A stretch of DNA of 64,000 bases from Sipunculus nudus. Taxonomy: Eukaryota > Annelida > Sipuncula > Golfingiida > Sipunculidae. Shown piece by piece: positions 26,573-39,596 of this stretch (positions are counted from its first letter, which is position 1; every line of letters begins with the position of its first letter). The notes below the pieces were generated by a model. The model made no database searches and was not told the DNA's origin. It worked only from the letters and a program-made list of their open reading frames with translations. The translations under genes were made by a program, and so were the position numbers. The DNA lies in assembly GCA_026874595.1 (NCBI GenBank), contig CM049318.1, positions 8,720,741 through 8,784,740 on the forward strand, read 5' to 3'.

Positions 26573-27890
26573 AAATCCTCATTGGCATCCCATGCAATTA
26601 TCCATATCTGTGGCGTCAAAGGTCGAACGGTAATAGATTGATATTATGAATGTCACATATTTTATGTTACCGGTAAATAATAGATAAATATTATTAATAC
26701 TATCAGAACTTTTATATTATTTGCGAAGAAAAGGGAAAAAAATCACACGTTACCATTGTTGAATTTGGTGCTTATTACATATATAAGGTTTTGCAGGCAT
26801 TATTAATCCAATAATATATATACTCCAATATAATATATATGTTGGTTATTGTATGCATGGTAAAATCGCCTAAATGGGACCATGGCGTAAATTTGGGAAT
26901 GTAAAATAGCAAAACAAAAAACCCGAGAATATAAAGCTAATCACGTTATTTAGAGCCTTAAATATTTCTGACTGAATATTTTAAAGCACAAAACAGAGAT
27001 TGTGAAAAGAATATTCACGCTACAAAAAAGACTTATGACAGTAAAATGTATTCTTATATGAGAACTCGTGGCTACATATTAAGAAAATTTGGTATAAATT
27101 TGAAAGATAATAAAATAAATTAAATGGACCAACAACAAAATAATGGTACTGGGGAATTTTACTTTTAATGAATAAATTGGGTTAAAGTGTAATTTAGTGA
27201 TCACAAAATATTTCCTGCATTCAGTGCATATATTCCATTATGGTCGAACGTTTATGAGTAAATCGGTCAATTTGTTAAATTAAACTACAAGAAATAAAAT
27301 ATTTGAAAGAAAAGTGTGAGACGTAAAATATGTTTTTGCCATATAGTCATAAATTTAGCTCCTAATCAACATTAGTATATAATTGATCAGGATTCGAACC
27401 ACTTTTGAATGTTCATATACATATATGTTATTGGCACCTGATATGATTGTATATGTATATATGAATTAAGAAGATAAAGTTTTATCTACTCTTAACAGTA
27501 ATAGGTCATATGTATTATTTTATTCTTGAGCAGGCTGTTATAAATTTGAATGCTATATATAGGCTAAATATAGAAATGTATACATTTTCCAAGATTACTG
27601 AAATAGTCATTAAATTTACTTTCAGGGATCGGAAGGTTTATTTAAATTTATTTACATGAATAACAAACATTGTTAGTTGTTATTACAAAGAAATTAAATC
27701 AGGTGGAAAAAAACTATTTATGCAAAAGCCGGTATTCTAATATGAAATTATTATTAAAATTAGTTAATCCTAAAATTCTTCAGTTGTTAACTCCTGTCCA
27801 CTTTTTTACGGAAGTATTGATTTCGTAAGCACCCATGATATGATCATAAACTAAGAACATAGTTGGAAAATATGCATCATGTTGAAAATA
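26000..27890. other. Non-coding stretch with a (TA)n tract
   Basis: A (TA)n tract at 26527-26570. The rest is AT-rich DNA without recognisable genes or elements. Confidence 0.5.
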
Positions 27891-27978
27891 CTGTAGCCTG
27901 CAAATCAGAGCATTATGCACACGACTAGAAGCACAAGGCTGCCATGCTAAGGACCTTAAATAACCTTCTTTGCCAGCG

Positions 27979-27986
27979 TGACGTCA
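27979..27986 (+). promoter_or_regulatory. Consensus cAMP-response element
   Basis: TGACGTCA is the full palindromic CRE bound by CREB/ATF dimers. It sits in a locally GC-richer patch (27890-28070) with TAAATAA just upstream at about 27957 and a consensus splice donor 78 bp downstream, as expected near a transcription start. Confidence 0.5.
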
Positions 27987-27989
27987 TAC

Positions 27990-28063
27990 TACCATAAACG
28001 GCCGTAGGACCTCCCCTGTCTCAGACGCATAGCATGGCGCTGGTCTTACCATCAACGTAACAG
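27990..28063 (+). other. Candidate 5' untranslated exon with an 8-codon uORF
   Basis: Downstream of the CRE, an ATG at 28034 opens a short frame (MALVLPST) closed by TAA at 28058-28060. CAG then meets GTGAGG at 28064, a near-perfect donor. The combination suggests a non-coding first exon. The nearest downstream partner on this strand is the acceptor at 41322-41323 before the IGF2BP start codon, which would imply a 13.3-kb first intron. The exon start cannot be fixed, and the link to IGF2BP is inference. Confidence 0.35.
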
Positions 28064-29423
28064 GTGAGGGATTCACGTTATATCTGTTGTTTCCTTTTGT
28101 TAACTCCGGTTAAATCTCAAAATATTACATGCATGAAACAGTTCGAAGTATGCATAATATCAGGGATGCCTTTCGGGACTATAAATGTGACGTTTCAGCC
28201 CACGTTCGCTTCGCGCAGATAGGCCTTTTATATGTTGATAACGAATCGCCTAGCGAGGACATGTGACCAAAGACCGTGCCGATTCCCAGAAACGGATACA
28301 GACTGTACAATTCTTTGAAAGATGATCTTGTTGAATTATAATGTAGAAATTACACTATGATCATTATAATATTGACTGGGAACTATATTTGATAGGGAGT
28401 ACACGTTTATTTGGGACTGACCTATACATCTACATGTGTCTGTAGCATTTTTAAGGATGCCTATATATATTCATGAGTTATTTTATCATACGTATAGGTT
28501 AAGGTCAAAACATGTAATGACAAGCATATAAGTACGATAAGTTCTAACTGTCATTCAGTTGATCTAAAACTTCATGTTATGTTATAATGTATATTTTTTT
28601 TAAATGAAAGAATTTTAAACTTTATATATGTTCCTCGATTCTGCTGGGATTTCTTAAAAAGAGTCGCGTGTTATCTACCCCGCGTAAATACTAAAAAATA
28701 GTTGTTAATCTACATTATAATATAGGTTAATGAAGGTATAAAGCATAAGCTATATAAAAGGATTTCTAATTCTATAATGCTATTCTATTCCTTATTATTA
28801 ACTTTTATTTGTATAAAAGATATAATATTATATTGATTGAATTTATGCCCTGGTACTAACTAATAAATAATTGTTGTATTTATAAATATGTTTCATGCGG
28901 TTGTAAATGTAATAGAGTTAATAAACAATATTAATATCAAATAACAATATTTTGGAAATTTGTCAGCGCACGAAGTAATTTTGCTAATTAAATTATTGGA
29001 AGAAGCAATTATGAAAGTATACAACTATAGATTGAAAGTGTTTGACATGTAGATAATGCGTGCCTCGTCGAGCAAGATGAGTCTAAATCACAGATACACT
29101 CTGATATACAAGATATATATAGACTGATAGGATCATCCTGTGACGTGTTCCATCCCATGCACAATGTGTGAGGGGGATAACCTGATATACAAATAACTAA
29201 AGGCTCATTTAGTGACACTAAAATAACTAATAAATCGTGGAATTGTTATCCGCTTTATTCTAGTATATATGGCACGAGTTTTGAATGAATAATTGATTGG
29301 ATGAAATATAACTTTATTTGCCTAATACTTGCCCACATATATTAAAATGATATTATTTTACAACCTGGCACCGGGGGGGGGGGGGGGAATCCCGGTTCGC
29401 TATCTGTGAGGCGCACAAGTATA

Positions 29424-29474
<51 letters not shown>

Positions 29475-31029
29475 TTAGACAATATATGCATTTTATAAGA
29501 CGATATATGAATTATGACTTTACGACGATAACACGTGGAAATGTTGCACGAAATGCTTGTTCCTGGGCACAACTATACAACTATGGCGGCCCGTCGCGAG
29601 TGTTTGGTAAATAATGTATACATGCATATGTGTGTGTGTGTGTGTTCTGTTCAAACTAATAGGTCGGGGGGGGGGGGGGTTATGGGAGTGACTACACAAT
29701 TAAGCATATTCTATGAAATTGTATAAATATAAATATATAATTACATATATGTAAAACACAACCCCCGAAAATCTGAAATAAAGTTCAAACAAGGGACCTA
29801 TGGGTCACGGCGCTGAGGTGAAGTTTGAAATATTTGCAAATGCAAAATATGCAAAATATTCTATTGTTATGTTTTTCATATATATAAGCATATGAGAAGC
29901 TAAGAGGAAAGGGGCACTCCTACTTGGTTAAAGTTCTAAATATATGACTAACACTCTGACAAGACTGTCATGAAGAAAAACAGTAAAGTTTTGAGATACT
30001 GTGATGCATATGAAAAATTTACAGATGGACAGACAAGTGGACAGAATGGACTAATACCTTTATTTCACTTTCAAGGGAATAATGCATTTAAGTTTATATT
30101 AAAGCCTATTTTCTACCATATCCACTTTTTCCATTTATAGTTTTTATCAGATTAAAAGACTCAGTATTTATTTTTAAATAAAAACATCTTTTCAAATAAA
30201 GTATACACACTGTTGGTTGAATGAGGGACAAACAATATTATTGTGCTAATTACTTTCTCAGCTATAATTTATTAATGGTTTTAATAGTCAAATTCACACC
30301 TGGTGAAGTTTTTACTCTTCTGAAGTAAGGAATTCCTTATCTAATGAACATCCACACTTTCAAAGTAATACACCACTTTGTGGACACAATTAAATGTACA
30401 CTTTATTCATTGTAACCCTGGTGGTACAATCAAAATCTCAAATGTAGCAGAGCCTAGAATAAGGATGAATCAAATACAGAAAACTATAACATTTATCTAA
30501 TCTATGCACCAGCTGGGGGAAGGGGAGAGTGCAGGGCAGAGGGGAAGCCTGCTAGTGGTGACCAAGCTGAGCCAAGGCAAGCTGCCTAGAGAGGGTTACA
30601 TAACACAAGCGAAGGCTGTACTACTAGGTGGACTTTATATAAACATAACTTGACATGGTGTATAAAAACTTGAATAAAAGCTTCTCTTTTCAATAAATTC
30701 CTTGAAATTTCAGATTTTTAAAGATTAAATCCTTATGTATATATGCTGTGAAAATTATATCAACAGTGCTTACAGGGAAAAACGTGCCGTAGCCAAAGAT
30801 GGACAAAATTTAAGGCATTGATTTTTTTATTTATGCTAATAACTTTAAAAATTTGCAAAATTCAGATCTAATTTTGGGTAAACAATTGATTTTTGATTTA
30901 ATAAAGTTATATCCCTGAAAAAAAAGTCTCCAGCTTCAGCAATTCTCATGTTAAGTGGGTAAATATATGGAAGAATATGAAAACTAAATATGATTAAAAA
31001 ATTGATATTAGACAGCCTTGAAGTGTAAC
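28064..31029. other. Non-coding stretch, possibly a first intron
   Basis: Contains a G run at 29373-29387, (TA)n at 29427-29472, (TG)n near 29631-29645 and another G run near 29666-29678. The moderately GC-rich patch at 30500-30610 shows no exon signals. Confidence 0.45.
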
Positions 31030-31235
31030 AATGGCTATTTTTATTGAAAACGGAGGTTTTTCCCAAATATTTCGAAGGAACGAAGCCCTAGTGACCCAAT
31101 TTTTTGTAAGATAGGAAATTTTTGCGGACATCTACCTGTATGCAAAAATTTGGATTCATAGGTCCAAATGTTTACGGCCGGTCGGCCGGACGGACGACGG
31201 ACAAAGGGCCGCGACTTATAGTCAGCTGAGCTAAA
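31030..31235 (-). mobile_element. End of an AGCTCAGCTGA-type element
   Basis: Read on the minus strand it begins TTTAGCTCAGCTGA at 31235 and continues into a pyrimidine-rich GTCCGTCGTCCGTCC block. Both match the left end of the element at 52375-53327 (TTTAGCTCAGCTGA, then GTCCGTCGTCC...). The far end is not defined. Confidence 0.55.
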
Positions 31236-31891
31236 TAATGTCACGAGGCTTTGTCCATATATGGGCCAATGCATTTTCCATTCCGCACTTAAATAAGTTA
31301 CAAGCAGAAATTATTTCGTTAATTTGGATGCCTTATTTCTGTTCGATGTACATGCGCAATGACTCTTGGAAGTAATTATTGCATCTGCCTGTTTTCTTTA
31401 AATGTTACGTCTCTGACTCGGAAGATCCATTAATTGACTGACCGACTAAACAGGCAGCACGGCAAATGAACGACAAATTGTTATATTGCAGTTTTAGTCC
31501 TGACTATTCATATAAAAAGTTTATATAACATTTCCTGACGTTTTCCAGGAAAAGGTGAACATTTAAGTGTATATATAGAGCAAATTAAAAAATACTCCCT
31601 ATTTACGACAAAAATGGAACAGAAATAGATATTCTAACTAGAAATATCTAGTACCTTGAACATAAGTTTAACAAGAATATACATTTACGTACGATAAGAT
31701 ATATCCCTTCCTTCAGTTTATTTTACTATGGCTAGCGCCGCAAGCAATCAAGCCCGTATATGCGCACTTAAATAACATTGTTTAATTTATTTTAGCCAAA
31801 CTTAAGTTTAATAAACCTAAAATGCAATTACTTTTGTATGTATTCTTGGTTTATAAATCGTGTGACATTTACATATGTTAAAATATCTATA

Positions 31892-32505
31892 CAATAGAGC
31901 GTAGAGCGTCGTTTATCCAAACAGCTCGAGGGACAATGGTTTGTTCGGATAGAAAATCATTTAAATGCACGGTTTTGCATCGGATTGCACCATGATGCAC
32001 CATGACTGGCAACCTGCCGCCAGATATACTTGGCGCTATCAGACCCTAACAAGTAATATTAATATTTTTTATTGCAAAAATATTTGTGTAACGGTTTCCA
32101 TAAAGTTAGTTGATGCATCATGTAAAATACATGAAAATCATTGCTAAATTAAGGCTAAAATTACTTATGTTCAATGCTGTGAAATTCCCTTAGTGTCATG
32201 TGTATAACATTTTGCTCAGCTTTGATTTATCACCCTGCCTCAGCTGCCGAGCCGAGGAAACACCGACTAACGAGGGCGGTTGTTTTAACACGAAACATAT
32301 ACCTGTGGCCATGTGCATCCGTTAATCTGTTCTCTGTGTATCTTTACGCTAATCTCTGCATAATTTGCTTGGAAACATTTATACCAATTATATACTTACT
32401 TTGTTCGGGCTTCGGATAAATGGTCAAATTGTAGGTTCTCGGTTTATCAATTTCGGATAAAAGACTTTTCACATAAACTATGTCCGGATTAACGATGCTA
32501 TACTG
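31892..32505. mobile_element. Pogo/Tigger-like non-autonomous element
   Basis: A 614-bp segment flanked by TA on both sides, starting CAATAGAGCG and ending in the complement of CAGTATAGCATCG. Imperfect inverted ends share AGCGTCGTTTATCC versus AGCATCGTTAATCC. The interior holds further TTCGGATA..TTATCCGAA words, typical of Tigger-like termini in invertebrates. No transposase ORF is present. Confidence 0.5.
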
Positions 32506-32582
32506 TATATCTATATCCAGGATTATTTTACATGGTGTGTGTAAGAAAAGCAGGGTACCCGCCCTCCCGAAATTGTACAAAA

Positions 32583-32790
32583 CAGTGAAACCCCGGGCTG
32601 CGGACACCCCGCCTAACAAACTTTTTGGGCCGACCCAGAGTTTTAACTATTTTAAGAACCCTTCTTGGGCGGACACCCCGATATTCAGGACAACAGACAC
32701 TTTTTTCCGCTCGATGGCTAAAATCACCCCGGTTTACGGACACTCGAGCGGCCGCCCCGATCGAAGACGGCAGATATACCTTAAAATTGC
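32583..32790. mobile_element. Possible GC-rich pogo-like terminal fragment
   Basis: Starts CAGTGAAACCCCGGGCTG and repeats CGGACACCCCG at about 32601 and 32670, with a related ttacggacactcg near 32735. CAGT-type ends and CGGACACC words recall Tigger-like termini. No matching opposite end was found. Confidence 0.35.
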
Positions 32791-32923
32791 AAATATGGTC
32801 TGCTTCCCGTACGCCTTATATCACTTAAATGTTCTTTTGATTTAGATATATTGCCATGTGTATAAGTCCGGAGCTGGGTTTATTCAATTTACCTTATTTT
32901 TCAGCTGGAACTGAAATAAATAA

Positions 32924-32974
<51 letters not shown>
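32924..32974. repeat. (TA)n microsatellite
   Basis: About 50 bp of TA with one TACA interruption at the left. Confidence 0.96.
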
Positions 32975-32979
<5 letters not shown>

Positions 32980-33527
32980 CCGTTAGTATATAGAACAAGA
33001 GGACAAAAGAAATACACCTAATACGAGTGTTAAGGACTGGGGCTTTAGGGATCTTTGTTAGTCAATCAAGCTATTTATTAATTTCTGATGGTCAGCAATA
33101 CCAAACCGTTATCAAACCAGATAAAAGTCAAAATGTATACATCTAACAACAAAGACGGATTAAAGGGTGCATGTGCAAGGGGCGAGCGCCCCTTATTTTA
33201 CTTAGGTATAGAAAATTACGTTCAATTCTGAAAGGGGCGCCGAAACTATACCGTCTGCACCATTATACAGTCTATATGTATTTTTTTCTTTAAAAAAGTT
33301 GCTATATACATACGTCTTCGAAGGAAGGTAGACCCTCCACCCATCCCCCGCCTACCCTCACCTGTCTTCCTCTTCATTGGAGCCCCTCTATATATTGTGA
33401 TATCCATTATATTCTTCATTGAATAGCGACAATTCATTAAGCGAGTGAAGCATGTTTCCGATATTTTTTTCTTTGAAATATATATTATAACACGCTATAG
33501 ATTAATCCCCCTCATCACCACCATAAA

Positions 33528-33530
<3 letters not shown>

Positions 33531-33570
<40 letters not shown>
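33531..33570. repeat. (TC)20 microsatellite
   Basis: 40 bp of uninterrupted TC. Confidence 0.97.
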
Positions 33571-33573
<3 letters not shown>

Positions 33574-33910
33574 GGGTGCATGTGTGGGATCTATAGGCAT
33601 ATAGCCTATACAAGTTTTGTATGCTTGCATGGCTTTTATATAATTCTGCATACATGTGGTAAGAAAACTATTTACATATAGGTGGTGGTATAGGCACAGA
33701 CAGAGCCTATCAGGGATGGTATATGTGCTTCCGTTCAAGTATCAATTGACGAGTGCAAAAATAGTAAAGTGGATTATAATGAACACAGGTCTCCAGTTTC
33801 TGTCTCGCTGATGACGCAATGTGGCCTTCAGTGCAGTGTCGCATTCCTATATATATATAAAGACAAGCATGCAGCCGGCGCTTGAAAGGTCCTTGAACTC
33901 AATTTACAGG

Positions 33911-33911
<1 letters not shown>

Positions 33912-33956
<45 letters not shown>
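33912..33956. repeat. (TA)n microsatellite
   Basis: About 45 bp of pure TA. Confidence 0.97.
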
Positions 33957-33958
<2 letters not shown>

Positions 33959-34157
33959 GACGCATAATTATAGTCATACAGTAATGTTTTGACTTAAATA
34001 TTTATTATGTGTAGGCCTTTACATTTATAATTTTGTGTATACAGATAACTTAAATTCGTGATTTTTTTATGCACCATAATAATGAAATATAACAGAAAAG
34101 GTAAAATTAATATTAATAAAATTAATATTGCAGTATTGAAGAGAAATTAACAGTATA

Positions 34158-34292
34158 CAGTATAACTCGCCAAACAACCGACCACCTCAAAATAACGACC
34201 ACTTTATAACAGTCCCAATTCTTTCTTTCTCCTTTATATATATATATAGACCTCGCTTATCCGACCACCTCGAAAATACGACTACTTTATCC
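34158..34292. repeat. Tandem pair of Tigger-like terminal sequences
   Basis: Two same-orientation copies of CCGACCACCTC.AAAATA followed by CGAC.ACTTTAT, at 34158-34211 and 34249-34292, separated by a T-rich and TATATA spacer. Sequences of this kind form the ends of Tigger-like elements; here only the ends remain. Confidence 0.45.
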
Positions 34293-34764
34293 AGGTTTCG
34301 ATGTTTCATTTGTTATCATTATTAAATATAAATATTAAATCCCTAGCTAAATAATAAGGTCAATTTCTTTTGAGGTATATGGACGGAGGATAAGGTAGGA
34401 ACTGGGAATTCAGTATAAGATCAGGATGGCATTAAATATAGTGTTATTCATAAATAAGAATAAAATGCATTACTAAATTCTGAGTACATGCATATTAACC
34501 TTCAGAAATGCTTGAGAAGGTGACTATATTAAAGATTAAATGTTGATGCCCGTTAATATATATTTCATATACCATATAATTCGTATATTATACAACTAAT
34601 CCAAAATAAAGGAATTTGTATCTATGCATTATTGCTAATATATATCTTAAATTATTATTATGAGTGTTTATAAAATATTCATTCACGTGTAAATTACAAG
34701 TATAATATAAACAAGTTGTACGTGTTATATATAGTTTCGCACAGGTGTTCATTTCCTAAAGCAA

Positions 34765-34836
<72 letters not shown>

Positions 34837-35377
34837 CTTAGTCTGAGTGTAGGTATACGTCGAAAAATAAAAATATTTTCCAGTATACAGTATTTTTATA
34901 AATGGCTTATACCTACAAAAATCTGCTATATGGATTTATTAAGATATGATAAATGAATATGTGAAATAATTACTCATGCAAGCAATGGCCGTTTATACGT
35001 GTTATTTAAAAATAAAAATTATTCATTGGCCGGTCTCTACAACCACATGTTAGGCCTTAAATGGATAGGAAATATATGCATTTCATACAAAGACTGTATA
35101 AACGTGAGTCTGAGACCAATTTAGGCAGGCTTTATTAAAGAAATGAAAACCTCATTTCAGTCATGAAAAAAAACCCTACCCGTAGTGTTCACAGAATCAG
35201 TTCAAAATAAGAACAGTTTGATAAGGTGGATCCAAATTTGCGGTGCATGATGGGTAATGGGCTCTTCGTACCATGGAAGAACAACAGATTATGGCGGTTA
35301 AAAAGCCCAGACACCCCCCCCCCCCCCCTTTCCGGGCCCTGTTTTACGTGCCGTTTAGAACTGTCTTATCGTAGGAA

Positions 35378-35424
35378 GTCTCGTTCTAGACGAGACCATG
35401 CAGGCGGCCATTTGGTAAAATGGC
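35378..35424. other. Two adjacent perfect short hairpins
   Basis: GTCTCGTTCTAGACGAGAC (35378-35396) has a 7-bp perfect stem. GCCATTT...AAATGGC (about 35406-35423) is a second. They lie in a GC-rich patch (35226-35460) with a C run at 35315-35328, unlike the surrounding AT-rich DNA. Confidence 0.6.
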
Positions 35425-35806
35425 TTTCTGATTCCTTTCTTTGCTTAGGGCGCATGCCAAATTTGTTATTATAGTAAGTAATGCAATTTAACTTGAAGAG
35501 TGTGCCTGAATATTTCCCCGTTTGTTACAAAAAATCATTTACAGCGACCAATACCCTCTATATAAATAATATGCATGCATGGCTGTCTAAACGGTCGCCT
35601 ACCGGATAAATCTAGGGGTTCACAGGGGTCAATTCATGAACGTGCTGACCACCCATAATTTTTATCTTGTGATGAACATATATGTCACCATATTTAAGTC
35701 CGTATATGTTCATGTCGTTTTGATTTGTAATTGTTTTAACATGCCGCGTGCATTTTGTAGCTGCATTTATTTGTTGAGATAAATGTGATGTAATTATATA
35801 TTTTGG

Positions 35807-35816
35807 CATATATATA

Positions 35817-35867
<51 letters not shown>
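35807..35867. repeat. (TA)n microsatellite
   Basis: About 60 bp, one TTTA interruption. Confidence 0.96.
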
Positions 35868-35870
<3 letters not shown>

Positions 35871-36586
35871 TATATCACGATCAATCATAAAGGGGAATTT
35901 ATTGGTATACATGTATTTGAGTTTATTATTACTGGTTAGGATTATATTCAAATTGTTCGTGTTAAATCTGATTATAAAGACTCGCTCTATAATTATTTCA
36001 AAGACAGGCTGAAATAACTGAGTCATAATATTAATTAATATCTGTATATACTCATCATTTAGTCCTGTATGCTTTAAAATGTAGCACTGTAAAATTCACT
36101 GTAAAATTTTGAAAAATTCATTATGTATAATGCCTTCTGCTTATATTCGGGATTTCTGCGTAATTTATGGGCATATATTATGATAAGGTCCTTTAAACAG
36201 CATCATTTTAAATAATATACGCGCCTCCTAAGTCTGAGCACACTTCATGCAAATCTACATATGTGTATATACATATTTTGAGAAACGTATATGTTTACAT
36301 ATGTAAAGTATCAAAAGCAGACCATGCATGCATATACCATTTACAATTTGCGAACATGCACTATATATTTGTTTTGCAAAATCAAAAACTGCATGTGCGT
36401 TTTCTGTTGGAAAAAAATCTGCTTTATGTAATTTACAGCCTGGTTATAAACGACAAATATATAATTTGTAAAAGGCCTAAATGAATATTCATTTTCTGCG
36501 TGTCAGATCAATCAAATGAAATTGATAAAACTTGTGAATTACACCATGCGAGGTGATCCTTTTTGTGCACGAATGGTTTAGTTTTC

Positions 36587-36589
<3 letters not shown>

Positions 36590-36654
<65 letters not shown>
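36590..36654. repeat. (TA)n microsatellite
   Basis: About 64 bp of uninterrupted TA. Confidence 0.97.
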
Positions 36655-36657
<3 letters not shown>

Positions 36658-39208
36658 GCATACAGAAAATAAATTATAGTCAAAATTTTAAAGACTCCTT
36701 TTATTAAACACGCACTGGAGAAAATGCATATATATATAGGCAGATATATAACCTATATTTACCGCATGCATGGATTACTTAATCCAAATATAAATATCCC
36801 AGTGCTGTTTCTCATACAAGTACCATATGTAGAATTTATAAGCTGCGATAATCGTTATCTACATACACATACACTGGCACAATATAGTTATTATTTTTCC
36901 TATGAATGTATTAAGCAAAATGCAACCGCTATATATATACTTGACCCGGAAACCCTGTGATGATATACACGTGAAATAAATAGCTCAGGTAAGTATATAG
37001 ACCATGCAATTACCACGATAAATATATATACGTGTATATATATATATGTACACGGGTATATATGTGCACATGCATGCATACATATTAATGCGCATGCATG
37101 CATGTTGAAAAAGGCAATTTCGTATACAAAGGTCATTAAATAAAAGCAGGAAACGTGCGCTCAGAATAGTTTTTAATTGTTGAAAATAAAATTGATTTTC
37201 TGCGTGATAATTAGATATAAATTTCAAATGATAAAATAACATATTTAACGTGAAAGTATATAACGGTATTTTGGCTGTCGTCATCGTGCAAATGTAATAC
37301 TGGTATGGCCTATATCTGAAAATTAGACGACCAGTCTGCTGATTGCACAAACTGGAAATACCGCCACCGGAGACACCTAATTATATGTATATATAAACAT
37401 CATGTTCTTTGTATTAAATTCGATGACGTCAAATTGCTAAAATTGTATTTATAAACTGCAAGTACTCGATCATGCAGAGGATACACAAATATATATACCT
37501 CTTCGTTGATGAACGAAAATGATTAAGTATATTTTGTTAAGTTAAAATGTATATTTTCATATTTATGTTATGGCTGTTTGTGTCGAATATATATAGTATA
37601 TAAATAGATGATTTAACTAGGAACCAGTAATCTTCAAATTTTCTCAAATATTTGGATGTATAATTAAGAACATGAAATATTATTGATCGCCCCATGGATA
37701 GCACTTGCACTACAAAGACGAATACATTGTTCGCTATAATTTCTTTAAAAATGCATTATGCATTTGTTAAACTTCGCTCATTGAAATATGATTGGAAATA
37801 GCCAAGGAAGACCAAGTTGAATATAGTCAGATTTTTACTTGTAATGACAGCTTCTCTCTGATTTCTTCTCTTAATTATATTTTTTTCGTCATGAAAAAAA
37901 AAATATCAAACGCACGTAAAGATTTTAAATGTAAACTTCGGTCCATAAATTGCAATGATATAAATGTATAGCATGAAATATATATCTAAATGAATTTTAT
38001 TTTCACGTATACTTTGAACGCAGCATATGCATGATGAATACGCGGTATATATATGCTATTTGATTTCATGTATCTGTATGCTTTCTCAGGAAAACCTTTC
38101 CATTATAGCTATAAATGGGTATTTTTTATCCTGGTAAAATAAATATGTCTAAACCAAACGTAACTGTAAAATCATTATGTTCCCAAATAAATCGTAATAA
38201 TAAGTCTTATCGTATATGTAAAAGGTACAATCGGTTCATGTTATATATATGGTAAAATCATGAAGTAACAGTAAAATCAGCATGCTGCAAAATAAATCAA
38301 AATAATAATATAGTCTTACGTTAAAGGGTTACAATCAGTTCACGCATGCCATGTTTTATGAATATAGTCTATACCTTATTATGATATGCAAAATGTGCAT
38401 ATAATATTTAATGTGTGCAAACCCCGCTTAATTCTATATGTGTCGGTATTCGATCACACGCTGCATGCGAAATGCAGGCTCAATGATTTTCATATGAAAA
38501 TTTATAAATGGAAACAAATATAAATGCTGGAGTTATAATATACCAGTAAACAGCTGCATGATAGTGCTCAATGGAAAATGCATGTTTCCTGGTAAAACGT
38601 GTAATTAATAAATAAATGAATGAAAAAATTATATATAATATATAAACGCGCATGCATTTATGCATATACGTGTGTTTATGGCCGTTTATTATAAATATCC
38701 AAATAGGACATGCACTAAACGACCCCTGTTAACGCAGGGTAAAATTCCGTATAAGAATGTCTATGCATACACCTGGATTTCTAATAATTAATATATGGAA
38801 TATACAAACTTAGAAAACATCTAAAAAGTGAATAAAATAATCGGAAAATAATAAATGAGTGTCTGTCATGCATGCATGCTGTAAAGCTGTATATATGGTT
38901 GGTATTTAGAAATAAAAAGGCCACGAATGGTTTTATTTTATATTTGAATCAGGATTACTGAATATTGCCGCGAGAAGCAACTGAAACGGAAAGATTATTA
39001 ATAATAAAGGGTTTTCTTAAATTAAATAAATTAAGAATCCCAACTCATGCAGTCTCACTGCATGCAAGAGCGTTAACTGATGTGACCTCCAAATTCCCAA
39101 ATTTCGTAAACTTCTCTGAAATATTTATTCAAGCGAGTATATATAGGGTTTATGGGAGAGGTATACATTAAATCTGAGGACTATATAATTAATGTGACTC
39201 ATTTAAAT

Positions 39209-39210
<2 letters not shown>

Positions 39211-39254
<44 letters not shown>
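39211..39254. repeat. (TA)n microsatellite
   Basis: About 44 bp of pure AT. Confidence 0.97.
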
Positions 39255-39257
<3 letters not shown>

Positions 39258-39551
39258 AAGTGTGTGTGTGAATACAAGAAAGTCGAACCCTGCTAACATT
39301 GTTATCATATTATTTTCATAATTAGATATTAATAATGAAAATACTATAGCTTATTTATCATTTCGTATTATAAATTCGAATACAATACTCGCATGTTCTA
39401 AAATGTTCATGCATGTTAAGCATGCAGTTAAGGTTGGAAACACGTCGTTCGCATGGATTGTAATAATAATTATTATTATAATACATATTATAATTATGTA
39501 CTATTTCAAATATATAATTATATCATGATGAGTGGTTGGCCGGCCAGTTTA

Positions 39552-39562
<11 letters not shown>

Positions 39563-39593
<31 letters not shown>
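39563..39593. repeat. (GT)n microsatellite
   Basis: About 15 GT units following TATATA. Confidence 0.97.

Positions 39594-39596
<3 letters not shown>

Noticed and set aside
33502-33738. Frames encoding Leu-Ser or Glu-Arg repeats
   Set aside because: Translation of the (TC)20 microsatellite.
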